Assembly (NCBI GenBank): GCA_030407315.1
Contig: JALQPE010001723.1
Location: forward strand, 1 to 36,450
Direction: 5' to 3'
DNA length: 36,450 nucleotides
Origin: Asparagopsis taxiformis
Taxonomy: Eukaryota > Rhodophyta > Florideophyceae > Bonnemaisoniales > Bonnemaisoniaceae
Below the pieces are notes generated by a model that was not told the origin of the DNA, did not search any database, and saw nothing but the letters and a program-made list of their open reading frames with translations. The position numbers and the translations under genes are program-made. Positions 9,528-18,240 of the stretch are shown here, one piece after another (position 1 is the first letter of the stretch; each line of letters starts with the position of its first letter).

Positions 9528-11068
9528 TCATTCCGTAACCGCACGCTTCATTGCTCTGTGAAAAAGTGTATCCAACACACTTGTTGCCAGCATGTATGAG
9601 AATGGTCGTAGAGCTGAGAGAGCTATCTTACAGATTGTATAATGCGTGTAAAAGTAGGAGTCTTGATGTTTGTCAAGGATGTCTAAAATTGTAGACAGCG
9701 TCGAAAAGATCAGCGCACATGAGCGCTCAGAATACGATTACAAATCGCCTGCTTCACTCGCGACTGAAATCGAAACCAACATCGCATGAAGAGCTTTTTT
9801 CGAATCTTCAACGGCATTCGTCATGATGTGCGGTGTAATAATATTCACATAAGTCCCGGCACCTAGGAACAACAACGCCTGTAGAAGCAGATCCAGAATA
9901 CAACATTGATCAGTTTCGCAATGCCAAAATTCATCCAGACGATCCTCATCGGTGGGCAACGACGATATTTTCATACGCTCCATCAACAAAACCATAACCG
10001 CTGCTACTGGACAGGCAGACAGTTTGTGATGACTTCCATAAGGCGTATTCGCAGTGCAGTCACAAATCAACACGCCCACCCGTCAGCCGCAGCGAGAAAA
10101 GCCCTTTCATCGCTAACTCTCAAACACGTCGCCAATAATTGCGAACAGGCGTCCACAACGACGTTGCTTTCCGCAGATTTGTGTTGCGTCAATTCGCCGG
10201 CATTCGCATCCGAAAGGTCGCACATAACCTCTGCAATCGCACGATGAACAGGATCCGGGTCTGGCGTGTCCTGCGCGGCATGAAAAGAAGACTTGAGTTG
10301 GGTGCAAATCATGTGCAACAGCTGATGAGAAGTTTGCGAATAACCGATGACATCGCACAGCGCGGCAGCGGCATGTTCTGCAATTTGCGGGATACCAATC
10401 GCGGCGATGATTGTCGACAGAATAGTCGGGTCGCTCGAATAGGCCTGCCAGGCTTGTAAACAAGAGACAGCGGCACGGGCATTACGCAAAGCCGCATGGT
10501 CAAGATGGGCAGGAAGATTGGCCTGCAAATTGGCCATCATGAAGAGAGGCGTCTGCTGAACAACGTGTGCATTTGTGGCACAAAAGCGGTGCAAAGGCTG
10601 CGTCTCGGCGTGTTGATACTCGAGCATGACGGCCGACATGACGTGAAATATGCGCACCTGTTCGTCGGCGAGTACGCAGCGGGGGTCGAGCCACATGGAG
10701 ATGCGCAGCGACGATTGAAAATGTGCCATCGCAAAGGCGCATGCGCGCGCGAAGAAATAGAGGGCAGAGGGGTGGTGGAGCGCGAGCGCGAGGGCACGAG
10801 GCGGGATTCATAAGGCGTAGATGCGTTGTGGGTCATCGGTGAACATCAACCAATCGGTTTGGAATCGACGATGCAGCGTAGTGGCGGCGAACAGAAGCGC
10901 GTGTGGCGTCGCATCGGTGTTGATCAATTGTGCGCATATGGAACATGTTGATTGGGAATGACGCACGGCGGTGAGATAACGATCGGCTTGCGATATTTTT
11001 GTGCCGCGGTCGAGTGTGGGCAAAGCGAGATGCACGTTGGCGAGGGTGAATTGATGTGTGTTTGTCAT
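9528..11068 (-). pseudogene. Importin-13/transportin-3-type karyopherin pseudogene, left-arm copy
   Basis: This is the minus-strand mirror of 13586-15126. The ATG is at 11068-11066, the in-frame TGA at about 10808, a frameshift near 10075 and a TAA near 9738. The coding-like stretches read the same as in the right arm, for example TLANVHLALPTLDRG at the start and DEFWHCETDQCCILDLLLQ further on. I see no lesion that differs between the two arms within this gene. The left arm is the derived, inverted copy (see 13366-18164). Confidence 0.75.
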
Positions 11069-11288
11069 GGATTACGATTAGCGACTTGATCCATGAAAGT
11101 GTATGTTGGAAAAATAGTCGGGAGCGTGTTGTGGTGTGGGGCGTTTGGTCAATCTTGCGTTCAGCCTTTCTGTGTGCCTCTCGACCCCATTTCCGGACAC
11201 CTGTCTCAACACACATTCTGCTCGCCCATTGGCTGTTTCACACGCTGGTGATGTTTACAATGTCAGCATGTCTCTCAGACTTCGTAAC

Positions 11289-12236
11289 CGACTATGGAAT
11301 GGTGTGGCCGTATTTTGCGCCTCTCGTCGACGCTCTGCAGAGGTAATGTATACGTTGCTGTGCGCCCAAGTGGGCCTTGGTAGATCCAATGAAATTTTGC
11401 TCGACTTGGGCGATGGCAGTCAGCTCGGACAGCAAGCCAAGAAGCGTGGTACAGATGCAAAAGCTGTCAGTATTATTGTTACACTGCCTCAGGTTCTATT
11501 GACCTATTTGGTCACCTGTGATGATGGCAGTTGGATTGATGATACAAGCCTTTTTTCATTGATGAATTTGACACGTCCACTCTGTCCATTTGGAAGAAAT
11601 TATACTCTCCATGCCCACTGGGCATGGAGTACAATACGACTGGCAGTCGTATTGTAATGTGTTTATTTTCCAAGGAACTGGATATCAACGACCGTGAGCT
11701 CGTGCCTCTATGGATAGAACGCTATAATTCTAATTAGTCCGCAGGGTGCTACTTTTCTTCTAGATCGCATTGAGAGGTTGCAAAGGTTCCCGATGTTGCG
11801 AACTTTTGCGTACAATGCTGCCAGGCATGAGAGTCCTGTGCAATTGTCTCTCTCAATGTTGAGAGACATGACTCAGGAGCTGCAGAATTTATCCAGTAAC
11901 TTTGTTCCAACTTATTCAGAGTGTTTTTTGCATGGTATCAAGATGATAATGGTTGAGAATCCTGCTGAACTCCAATTTGGAATCGTGGAGGAGGCCGAAT
12001 ACGCGGACTCCGCGTCACTCATTGTTGCAGACGCAAAGCTCACAGAGGCAACAGTACGCTCCAGGAGCAAGCGAAGAACACGCACAGAACGGAAGGAGAG
12101 AACCGGTGCCTCTCTTGCTGCGGCTAGAAAGAGAACAGGGGTTGCCTTTGCAGATTCTCTTTTATTCCCAGCCATTTTTGTAGCGAAGGGCAAACGTGAG
12201 GCTGAATCTGCTGCTGGACCTCATCGAGCTCCGTGA
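11289..12236 (+). pseudogene. Unrecognised coding-like stretch in the spacer
   Basis: Beyond the left arm, several protein-like pieces occur on the plus strand. One is about 120 codons to 11657 (ILLDLGDGSQLGQQAKKRG). In a shifted frame there is FIDEFDTSTLSIWKKLYS and IVMCLFSKELDINDRELVPL (11560-11735). From 11745 to 12236 there is a frame containing ERLQRFPMLRTFAYNAARHE and a basic SRSKRRTRTERKERTG tract. Length and composition suggest one decayed gene read through at least three frames. I do not recognise the family. Two abutting hairpins at 11607-11656 interrupt it. Confidence 0.35.
11607..11656. repeat. Two abutting perfect hairpins
   Basis: CTCCATGCCCA, C, TGGGCATGGAG occupies 11607-11629 (11-bp arms, one-base centre). 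The next base starts TACAATACGACTG, G, CAGTCGTATTGTA at 11630-11656 (13-bp arms, one-base centre). Both are perfect and touch without a gap, inside otherwise coding-like sequence. Confidence 0.9.
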
Positions 12237-12354
12237 TCGCATCGTTTCCAGTTACTACTTTTCCGACAACTCTTCCACGATGAAATTAGCAGTGACCAAC
12301 GATCGCCAATTCACTGCCTATTCTAGATACTTGGGTCAATATTGTACTGTGTAG

Positions 12355-12891
12355 ATAGTTGATGCATGCTCTGGAATAGTTTATCACACTCTTTCCGACT
12401 TGCATCTATGGGCGTTGTTAATATCATCTGAAAGCGGCGGAGACCTCGAAGCGTTGCGTTTCATCTCAAATTGCAGTGTTTTTTCTGCAAACGCAGCAGT
12501 ACAATGGAATGCTTTCCAAGGAGAAACCAAGACTTGGACGTCACCTGAAGCAGAGAAGTCATTATCATCGAGTGTATCGTCAGGAGAGTTGTTGGATGAA
12601 GCAATACTCAAAAATGAGCCAGGCAACAAAATCGCCAACGCGTTTTTGCTCTGCGAATGTTCGGCCAACAAACTGAACCCGAAAGTGTCATATCAAGAGG
12701 GGAACACATGTCGCACAATTGCCACTCCGGAGCTCAGCGTAAAGTCGTTCCACTATTGTTCTAAGACAAGTCAGCTGTGGATTTTAGGACAGAAAAGGCG
12801 TGATCTGAACCACATAGACCTCATCGCCGACGATACTGACCTGGGAGCACGCGACAAACTCGCGCTACCGATGCTCTCGACAGCATTCTGA
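12355..12891 (+). CDS. Hypothetical ORF, about 179 open codons, spacer
   Basis: The frame is open from 12355 (after a TAG) to the TGA at 12889. There is no ATG near the start of the open stretch. It begins IVDACSGIVYHTLSDLHLW and includes LISSESGGDLEALRFISNCS, SLSSSVSSGELLDEAILKNE and WILGQKRRDLNHIDLIADD. Composition is protein-like, with no low-complexity bias, so this is probably a fragment of a real gene. It may be the downstream part of the decayed frame at 11289-12236, since LLDLIELRDRIVSSYYFSDN lies between them in a third frame. I do not recognise any domain. Confidence 0.35.
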   Translation: MVDACSGIVYHTLSDLHLWALLISSESGGDLEALRFISNCSVFSANAAVQWNAFQGETKTWTSPEAEKSLSSSVSSGELLDEAILKNEPGNKIANAFLLCECSANKLNPKVSYQEGNTCRTIATPELSVKSFHYCSKTSQLWILGQKRRDLNHIDLIADDTDLGARDKLALPMLSTAF

Positions 12892-12935
12892 TCAGAATGG
12901 CCTGGGCAACGGACAGGGAATGATCGCAGCGCAGG

Positions 12936-13295
12936 GATGGGGGCCGAAGAAGTTTACGATGTGTTTATCAGTCACGCTGACCCCGACAAGTTAACCATCG
13001 CGAAATATTTTACGAAATGCTATTGTCGTTATGTCTGAAGGTGTTCCAGGACAACGCGGAGTTGTATCTGGGGCAGAACGCGGCGGGGAGGATGATTGAC
13101 GCGATGTGGACGGCTTACATGTAGAACAGTAACGGGGTCACGAACGGGAGCAATAATGTAGAAAAGGTGGTGCAGAGGAATTATGTCGAGGAAATCGCAG
13201 AGGCGGTCGTACAGGCGCGGAAGCGGGTACACGAGATTGTTACAAAGCTGATGATTATTGTTCAATTTGAGAGCCTTCTGCGGTCACAGTTGTGA
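12936..13295 (+). pseudogene. C-terminal remnant of an unrecognised gene upstream of the karyopherin
   Basis: Protein-like sequence begins GAEEVYDVFISHADPDK and changes frame near 13000. It continues LLSLCLKVFQDNAELYLGQN, then AAGRMIDAMWTAYM, an in-frame TAG at 13122, and ends RNYVEEIAEAVVQARKRVHE to the TGA at 13293. The last part has a relative at about 19670-19795 (KELFELITEASVKELKQIRK), also just upstream of a karyopherin copy. So this gene's end and the karyopherin start were neighbours, head to tail and about 290 bases apart, before the locus was copied. I do not recognise the family; the helical, charged character is all I can state. Confidence 0.5.
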
Positions 13296-13585
13296 TGCGC
13301 CGAGTCGACCAAAGCGTAAATTGTTGGTGTCTCGTCCAGTGCGGCCTCCACGTCGCGTCTGGTGACGTTACAAGTCTGGGAGACATGCTGACATTGTAAA
13401 CATCACCAGCGTGTGAAACAGCCAATGGGCGAGCAGAATGTGTGTTGAGACAGGTGTCCGGAAATGGGGTCGAGAGGCACACAGAAAGGCTGAACGCAAG
13501 ATTGACCAAACGCCCCACACCACAACACGCTCCCGACTATTTTTCCAACATACACTTTCATGGATCAAGTCGCTAATCGTAATCC

Positions 13586-15126
13586 ATGACAAACACACAT
13601 CAATTCACCCTCGCCAACGTGCATCTCGCTTTGCCCACACTCGACCGCGGCACAAAAATATCGCAAGCCGATCGTTATCTCACCGCCGTGCGTCATTCCC
13701 AATCAACATGTTCCATATGCGCACAATTGATCAACACCGATGCGACGCCACACGCGCTTCTGTTCGCCGCCACTACGCTGCATCGTCGATTCCAAACCGA
13801 TTGGTTGATGTTCACCGATGACCCACAACGCATCTACGCCTTATGAATCCCGCCTCGTGCCCTCGCGCTCGCGCTCCACCACCCCTCTGCCCTCTATTTC
13901 TTCGCGCGCGCATGCGCCTTTGCGATGGCACATTTTCAATCGTCGCTGCGCATCTCCATGTGGCTCGACCCCCGCTGCGTACTCGCCGACGAACAGGTGC
14001 GCATATTTCACGTCATGTCGGCCGTCATGCTCGAGTATCAACACGCCGAGACGCAGCCTTTGCACCGCTTTTGTGCCACAAATGCACACGTTGTTCAGCA
14101 GACGCCTCTCTTCATGATGGCCAATTTGCAGGCCAATCTTCCTGCCCATCTTGACCATGCGGCTTTGCGTAATGCCCGTGCCGCTGTCTCTTGTTTACAA
14201 GCCTGGCAGGCCTATTCGAGCGACCCGACTATTCTGTCGACAATCATCGCCGCGATTGGTATCCCGCAAATTGCAGAACATGCCGCTGCCGCGCTGTGCG
14301 ATGTCATCGGTTATTCGCAAACTTCTCATCAGCTGTTGCACATGATTTGCACCCAACTCAAGTCTTCTTTTCATGCCGCGCAGGACACGCCAGACCCGGA
14401 TCCTGTTCATCGTGCGATTGCAGAGGTTATGTGCGACCTTTCGGATGCGAATGCCGGCGAATTGACGCAACACAAATCTGCGGAAAGCAACGTCGTTGTG
14501 GACGCCTGTTCGCAATTATTGGCGACGTGTTTGAGAGTTAGCGATGAAAGGGCTTTTCTCGCTGCGGCTGACGGGTGGGCGTGTTGATTTGTGACTGCAC
14601 TGCGAATACGCCTTATGGAAGTCATCACAAACTGTCTGCCTGTCCAGTAGCAGCGGTTATGGTTTTGTTGATGGAGCGTATGAAAATATCGTCGTTGCCC
14701 ACCGATGAGGATCGTCTGGATGAATTTTGGCATTGCGAAACTGATCAATGTTGTATTCTGGATCTGCTTCTACAGGCGTTGTTGTTCCTAGGTGCCGGGA
14801 CTTATGTGAATATTATTACACCGCACATCATGACGAATGCCGTTGAAGATTCGAAAAAAGCTCTTCATGCGATGTTGGTTTCGATTTCAGTCGCGAGTGA
14901 AGCAGGCGATTTGTAATCGTATTCTGAGCGCTCATGTGCGCTGATCTTTTCGACGCTGTCTACAATTTTAGACATCCTTGACAAACATCAAGACTCCTAC
15001 TTTTACACGCATTATACAATCTGTAAGATAGCTCTCTCAGCTCTACGACCATTCTCATACATGCTGGCAACAAGTGTGTTGGATACACTTTTTCACAGAG
15101 CAATGAAGCGTGCGGTTACGGAATGA
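13586..15126 (+). pseudogene. Importin-13/transportin-3-type karyopherin pseudogene, right-arm copy
   Basis: This decayed nuclear transport receptor of the importin-13/TNPO3/Mtr10 group covers roughly its N-terminal 500 residues; full-length relatives have about 900-1000. The ATG at 13586 starts MTNTHQFTLANVHLALPTLD. It continues TPHALLFAATTLHRRFQTDW, the helical-repeat start typical of the family's importin-beta N-terminal domain. An in-frame TGA (13844) interrupts it, but the same frame continues to 14587 (AAVSCLQAWQAYSSDP, HAAAALCDVIGYSQTSHQLL). After a frameshift near 14575 it reads RMKISSLPTDEDRLDEFWHC and LLLQALLFLGAGTYVNIITP, matching the family's D-E-F segment. A TAA follows at 14914, with 69 more open codons to 15126. 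The DUF676 pseudogene follows at once. Confidence 0.78.
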
Positions 15127-15132
15127 TTGATC

Positions 15133-16036
15133 ATGTCGGGGAAGAGTCGTCTTAATTACTACTCGAGTTGGGCAATTAGGGGAATAGTGATTAATGTTAC
15201 CGTGCGTCTTCCTTTCGCAATAGCACCCCGTCGTCCAGCGTCTCCACCCCTCGTTCTGCCACATGACGCGCTCATACGCGCACCTCCCACAGAACTACTC
15301 GTCCTCGCTCATGAGCTCCATGGTGCTTTAGAAGACCTTACATATGTCTTGGATGAACTGCAAGCAGCTACAGCTGCTTCGAGCTGCGAATTATTAGTGC
15401 TTGTGACAAAGGTGAATACGGATAACACCCACGATGGTATCCTACTCGGAGGCTAGAGATTGGCCGAAGATATGCAAAGAATTGTTGCAGAGAATGACAT
15501 TTTCAATGCAATCAGTTTAGTAGGGTTCTTGTTGGGTGGTTTGTATGTGCGGTACGCAGCTGCAAAGCTATACAATGAGGAAACGGGTCTGGTTGCGGAC
15601 TTGATTGGACGCCGATTTATCGCGGTTGCAAGTCCGCACCTTGGGATGCACAAGTTTTGGGGTTTATCGGCTCATTCCGGACGGCTTAATGGGAATGGCG
15701 GAAAATGTTTTCGGCGAAACGGCGAGGGAGTTGTTATTAAGAGATGAAGATGGATTGCTGGTCGCCATGTCGAGTGATAATAACATATTGGGATTGAAAT
15801 TCTTGTCGGCACTGCGCGCATTTGAGAAGAGATATTTGTATGCAAACGTTCGCAACGACTTTATGGTCAAATATGTAACAGCGGCGTTTGAACCCTCGGT
15901 ACAGATTATGAGTGGTGCTGAAGTGGAGGACATTGTACAGCAAGGGTGGTGTGAGAATGAAGTGCAGGCAGTGCACATGGTTGAGGAGGATTATGACGAG
16001 AAGGGATGCCGTATTTTTATGCGGTTCAGATATTAG
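15133..16036 (+). pseudogene. DUF676 (ROG1-type) serine-lipase pseudogene, right-arm copy
   Basis: This decayed alpha/beta-hydrolase starts at ATG 15133, seven bases after the karyopherin frame's last stop. The family's oxyanion segment is seen as ELLVLAHELHGALEDLTYVL. The TKVNTDNTHDGILLGG stretch is followed by an in-frame TAG at 15454, then RLAEDMQRIV. The nucleophile elbow, usually GHSLGG, reads GFLLGGLYVRYAAAKLY, so the catalytic serine and preceding histidine are gone. SPHLG is followed by a frameshift near 15650-15700 into MAENVFGETARELLLRDEDG, FLSALRAFEKRYLYANVRND and FMVKYVTAAF, ending at TAG 16034. Intact members hydrolyse lipid esters at membranes. This copy cannot be catalytic as it stands. 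Confidence 0.78.
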
Positions 16037-16377
16037 GAAGATGGTGGAGATGGGGAGAGATTGGGGGTGGAGAAGTTACTGAAGAGGGGCGAGAGGAAGA
16101 GTTAATGAGCAAGAGATTGCACGCAATTGGGTGGACAGTTGTCGCAGTAGATTTCCCTTTGCCACTGCCAATCGCTCATAATTACATAGTAGCCATGTCG
16201 AGAAACGCCATCCATACATGGATGAATGCGAGCGGATGGATGATGGTACAGTTATATTGACGGGAATTCTAATCTAACATTCAACATCGTACCCGAAGTA
16301 CAACCTCAACAATCTCCTCGGTTAATTTATATCGCTATATCACCAACAATAAACGGATATGATGCTGTCCATCAACT

Positions 16378-16406
16378 GTGATTCTATAGAATCACATTAT
16401 AATGTG
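16378..16406. repeat. Two overlapping perfect short palindromes (right arm)
   Basis: This is the mirror of 8247-8275: GTGATTCTATAGAATCAC followed by CACATTATAATGTG. They lie about 120 bases beyond the coding-like DNA that follows the DUF676 pseudogene. Confidence 0.85.
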
Positions 16407-16440
16407 TTTAACCATAAAAATATAGTATGTGAGTGATCAA

Positions 16441-16520
16441 GTGGTACGAAACTTAGGACTGGGCACGTCAGAAGAGCTCTAGGGTAGGTAGGAGACTATA
16501 AACTGGTGCGATAAGATGGG
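16441..16520 (+). promoter_or_regulatory. TATA-containing conserved block
   Basis: GGTACGAAACTTAGGACTGG, GCACGTCA, AGAGCTCTAGGGTAGGTA and CTATAAACT recur in the same order and spacing at 23362-23440, next to unrelated sequence, and in the mirrored left arm. A TATAAA box about 65 bases before an ATG (16565, ATGGCTTCGTGG) makes a core promoter possible. It could equally be the end of an unidentified mobile element. The frame starting at 16565 has only about 45 codons. Confidence 0.35.
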
Positions 16521-16583
16521 TTTTCACCCACCACCGCCCGCGAACGTCACACCCGTCTCCGCACATGGCTTCGTGGCATCGAT

Positions 16584-16934
16584 ATGCGGGCAGAGAGCGT
16601 CGTCCAAGGGGAAAACGTATTTTCCGTGATTCACTCGATGTGCCACCCAACCAACACCCACCCGTTTTCCACTGCACGTCCCATCACTTCAATGAATGAG
16701 ACGACAATCGCCACACCAGTCCTTGCGCCAGGTATGCTGCTTCGCTTCGCGTATTATTCGACACACCCACTGATCCATTACTCCTACACATACGATCTGT
16801 CGCACTGCCCTCTTCCCATTGCGCACGACTCGCAGTCACAGAGTATCATTCCTGCCAGCACTTCATCTCCATCTGATTATATCGTCCCATACTCCCACCC
16901 CGATGCTCACCCTCTTACTTCCACCACATTATGA
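16584..16934 (+). CDS. Hypothetical ORF, 116 codons, His/Pro/Ser/Thr-rich
   Basis: An ATG frame downstream of the TATA-containing block, with its mirror on the minus strand at 8069-7719. It reads MRAESVVQGENVFSVIHSMC, ETTIATPVLAPGMLLRFAYY, then a Ser/Pro/His-rich tail. There is no recognisable domain. The opposite strand is also open in places and composition is biased, so coding status is doubtful. It is listed because it is the only ATG-started frame above 100 codons in this part of the arm. Confidence 0.2.
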   Translation: MRAESVVQGENVFSVIHSMCHPTNTHPFSTARPITSMNETTIATPVLAPGMLLRFAYYSTHPLIHYSYTYDLSHCPLPIAHDSQSQSIIPASTSSPSDYIVPYSHPDAHPLTSTTL

Positions 16935-17119
16935 CACACACCGTCACATCGTCCAGAACAAGAGACACGAGAACGTATTTAACTTCTTTACCAGCGTAAC
17001 TAAACCAAACTAATTTAGTGCAACTCTCCAAGGCATTCAGCCGCTACGACCAGCCGCTCCTCTACTTTCCAGCCTCTTTTTCCCTCTAATATCGCCTTCG
17101 CTACCCTCTTTACAAACAT

Positions 17120-17305
17120 GCAAGCCCAGAAATTCTAAAATTTCGGGCCCAAGAAAATTGCAAAAAAACATCGATTTGGGAGGTCGAAAGTGCCGTACGG
17201 CACACCCCCATCTCAAAAACATGTTCACATGTGCATGTTTTTGAGAATAGCCCAAATTTTAATTCAATTCAGGTCGTTTAATTTGGCCACAACGGCCCAG
17301 AAGCC
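17120..17305 (+). repeat. Family-A dispersed repeat core, copy R2
   Basis: GCCCAGAAATTCTAAAATTT, then GTGCCGTACGGCAC (17190-17203), then a 34-bp hairpin at 17212-17245 with CTCAAAAACATG arms, then GGCCACAACGGCCCAG. It is the mirror of the copy at 7350-7535. Confidence 0.85.
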
Positions 17306-17309
17306 ACCC

Positions 17310-17988
17310 TGTGCCCCGAGCGGCCCCTCCTTCCTCACTCTCCCACTACACCCATACTGTTAAACCGTTCCTGCCAGCCTCACCAATGCCTTCATCTCCA
17401 CATCATATTCCTCTGCTCAGCTGGTCAACCTGGACGTCTAGTAAATGTACTCGTTGTCTTCGACATCCAGCATTGTAGGACAACACCGCGAAACCTACAC
17501 CTACCGCGGAGCTCATCCATCAGCGGTAGACGTCCAATGAATGTCAGCCACTCAACCATTGCCCTCGAGCCTACCAAAAATTTGGACGTCTAGCCAGCAG
17601 TGATTGCTGCTCTGCTATCTCGGTCGGTTTCCGATGCATGTACATGCGTCGGAGTACGTCTGCGGTGGCAGTCCAAAAAGATGTGGACCAGTGGTACACC
17701 TGGGAAGTACTTCAACATGCAGCAGTAGCACCACCACACAGACACACAGACAAATACACAGCATCGCACGGCTTGCACATCACGCCTCTGACTCAAGCGT
17801 CAATTGCGTGCTGCAGTGTGTGTGCGCCGTGCGGTAGCAGGATGAAAATGGTTGCAACCAGTGCCATCCTGCTGCCGGCCAGGCTGACTAACCACTCCGA
17901 AACTATATCATCTCGTCGTTACGGCAGCACGGTGCGCTCTCGCCTGATTCATTGCTGCAATGCGTGCAGGTGCGCAATACAAGACTAA
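17310..17988. repeat. 930-bp repeat body, right-arm copy
   Basis: This is the first of two tandem copies. GATTGCTGCTCT occurs at 17602 here and at 18531 in the next copy, a spacing of 929 bases. Shared landmarks include GAGCGGCCCCTCC, TCCACATCATA, GGACAACACC, CGTTCCTGC and AACCATTGCCC. The copy boundary is marked by family-A cores on both sides. Confidence 0.8.
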
Positions 17989-17989
17989 G

Positions 17990-18240
17990 CTGAAATGGAC
18001 GTCCGATGGATGCCCGACTCAATTGAATTGCTGGCAAGCCCAGAAATTCTAAAATTTCGGGACCAAGAAAATTGCAAAAAGCATCGACTTGGGAGGTCGA
18101 AAGTGCCGTACGGCACACCCCCATCTCAAAAACATGTTCACATGTGCATGTTTTTGAGAATAGCCCAAAAAATAAAGCAATTCAGGACGTCCGCCGGACA
18201 TAGGCTTGATTCTAATTTGGCCACAACGGCCCCAGAAGCT
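17990..18240 (+). repeat. Family-A dispersed repeat core, copy R1, spanning the arm's outer end
   Basis: This core starts GAAATGGACGTCCGATGGAT and contains GTGCCGTACGGCAC and the hairpin at 18125-18158. The inverted-repeat match with the left side stops soon after the hairpin, at about 18164, within this element. The left side continues as AAATTTTAATTCAATTCAGG while this side has AAAATAAAGCAATTCAGG with an extra CGTCCGCCGGACATAGGC. Confidence 0.85.

Larger units (their letters stand above)
6490..11288. repeat. Left arm of a 4.8-kb inverted repeat
   Basis: This arm is the reverse complement of 13366-18164; paired positions sum to 24654 (24653 between some one-base indels). I spotted about seven differences in 4.8 kb: two substitutions (near 6555 and 11275) and five one-base indels (near 6920, 7050, 7355, 7575 and 8592). 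Inner homology ends just after CAGACTT at about 11283. The outer end lies inside family-A copy L1. The arms are far more alike than either is to the third copy at 19660-20805, so this duplication is recent or homogenised by gene conversion. Confidence 0.95.
13366..18164. repeat. Right arm of the 4.8-kb inverted repeat (ancestral orientation)
   Basis: This is the reverse complement of 6490-11288. Sequence on both sides of its inner end, about 13300-13450, aligns without a break to 19830-19975 near the third karyopherin copy. Shared pieces include GCGTAAA, GAGA(C/T)GCTGACA, GAAACAGCCAAT and GAGCAGAA. The left arm's inner flank (after 11288) has no such match. The right arm therefore sits in its original context and the left arm is the inverted copy. 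A family-A core lies at the outer end. Confidence 0.95.

Noticed and set aside
9001..9599. Plus-strand frames in the left arm, such as 9001-9201 and 9390-9599
   Set aside because: They are shadows of the minus-strand DUF676 pseudogene, whose frames match a known family.
13841..14158. Minus-strand frame and overlapping plus frames within the karyopherin
   Set aside because: GC-rich coding DNA leaves other frames open; only the frame with TLANVHLAL...AAVSCLQAW matches the family.
6490..18164. Organellar or plasmid-type inverted repeat
   Set aside because: Contents are nuclear-type pseudogenes and dispersed repeats, with no rRNA, tRNA, plastid genes or plasmid replication gene.
6490..18164. 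The inverted repeat as a pure assembly artefact
   Set aside because: Not excluded, but unlikely. The spacer is unique, the arms differ at several sites, and the inner breakpoint is supported on the right by colinearity with a third locus. Long reads would settle it.
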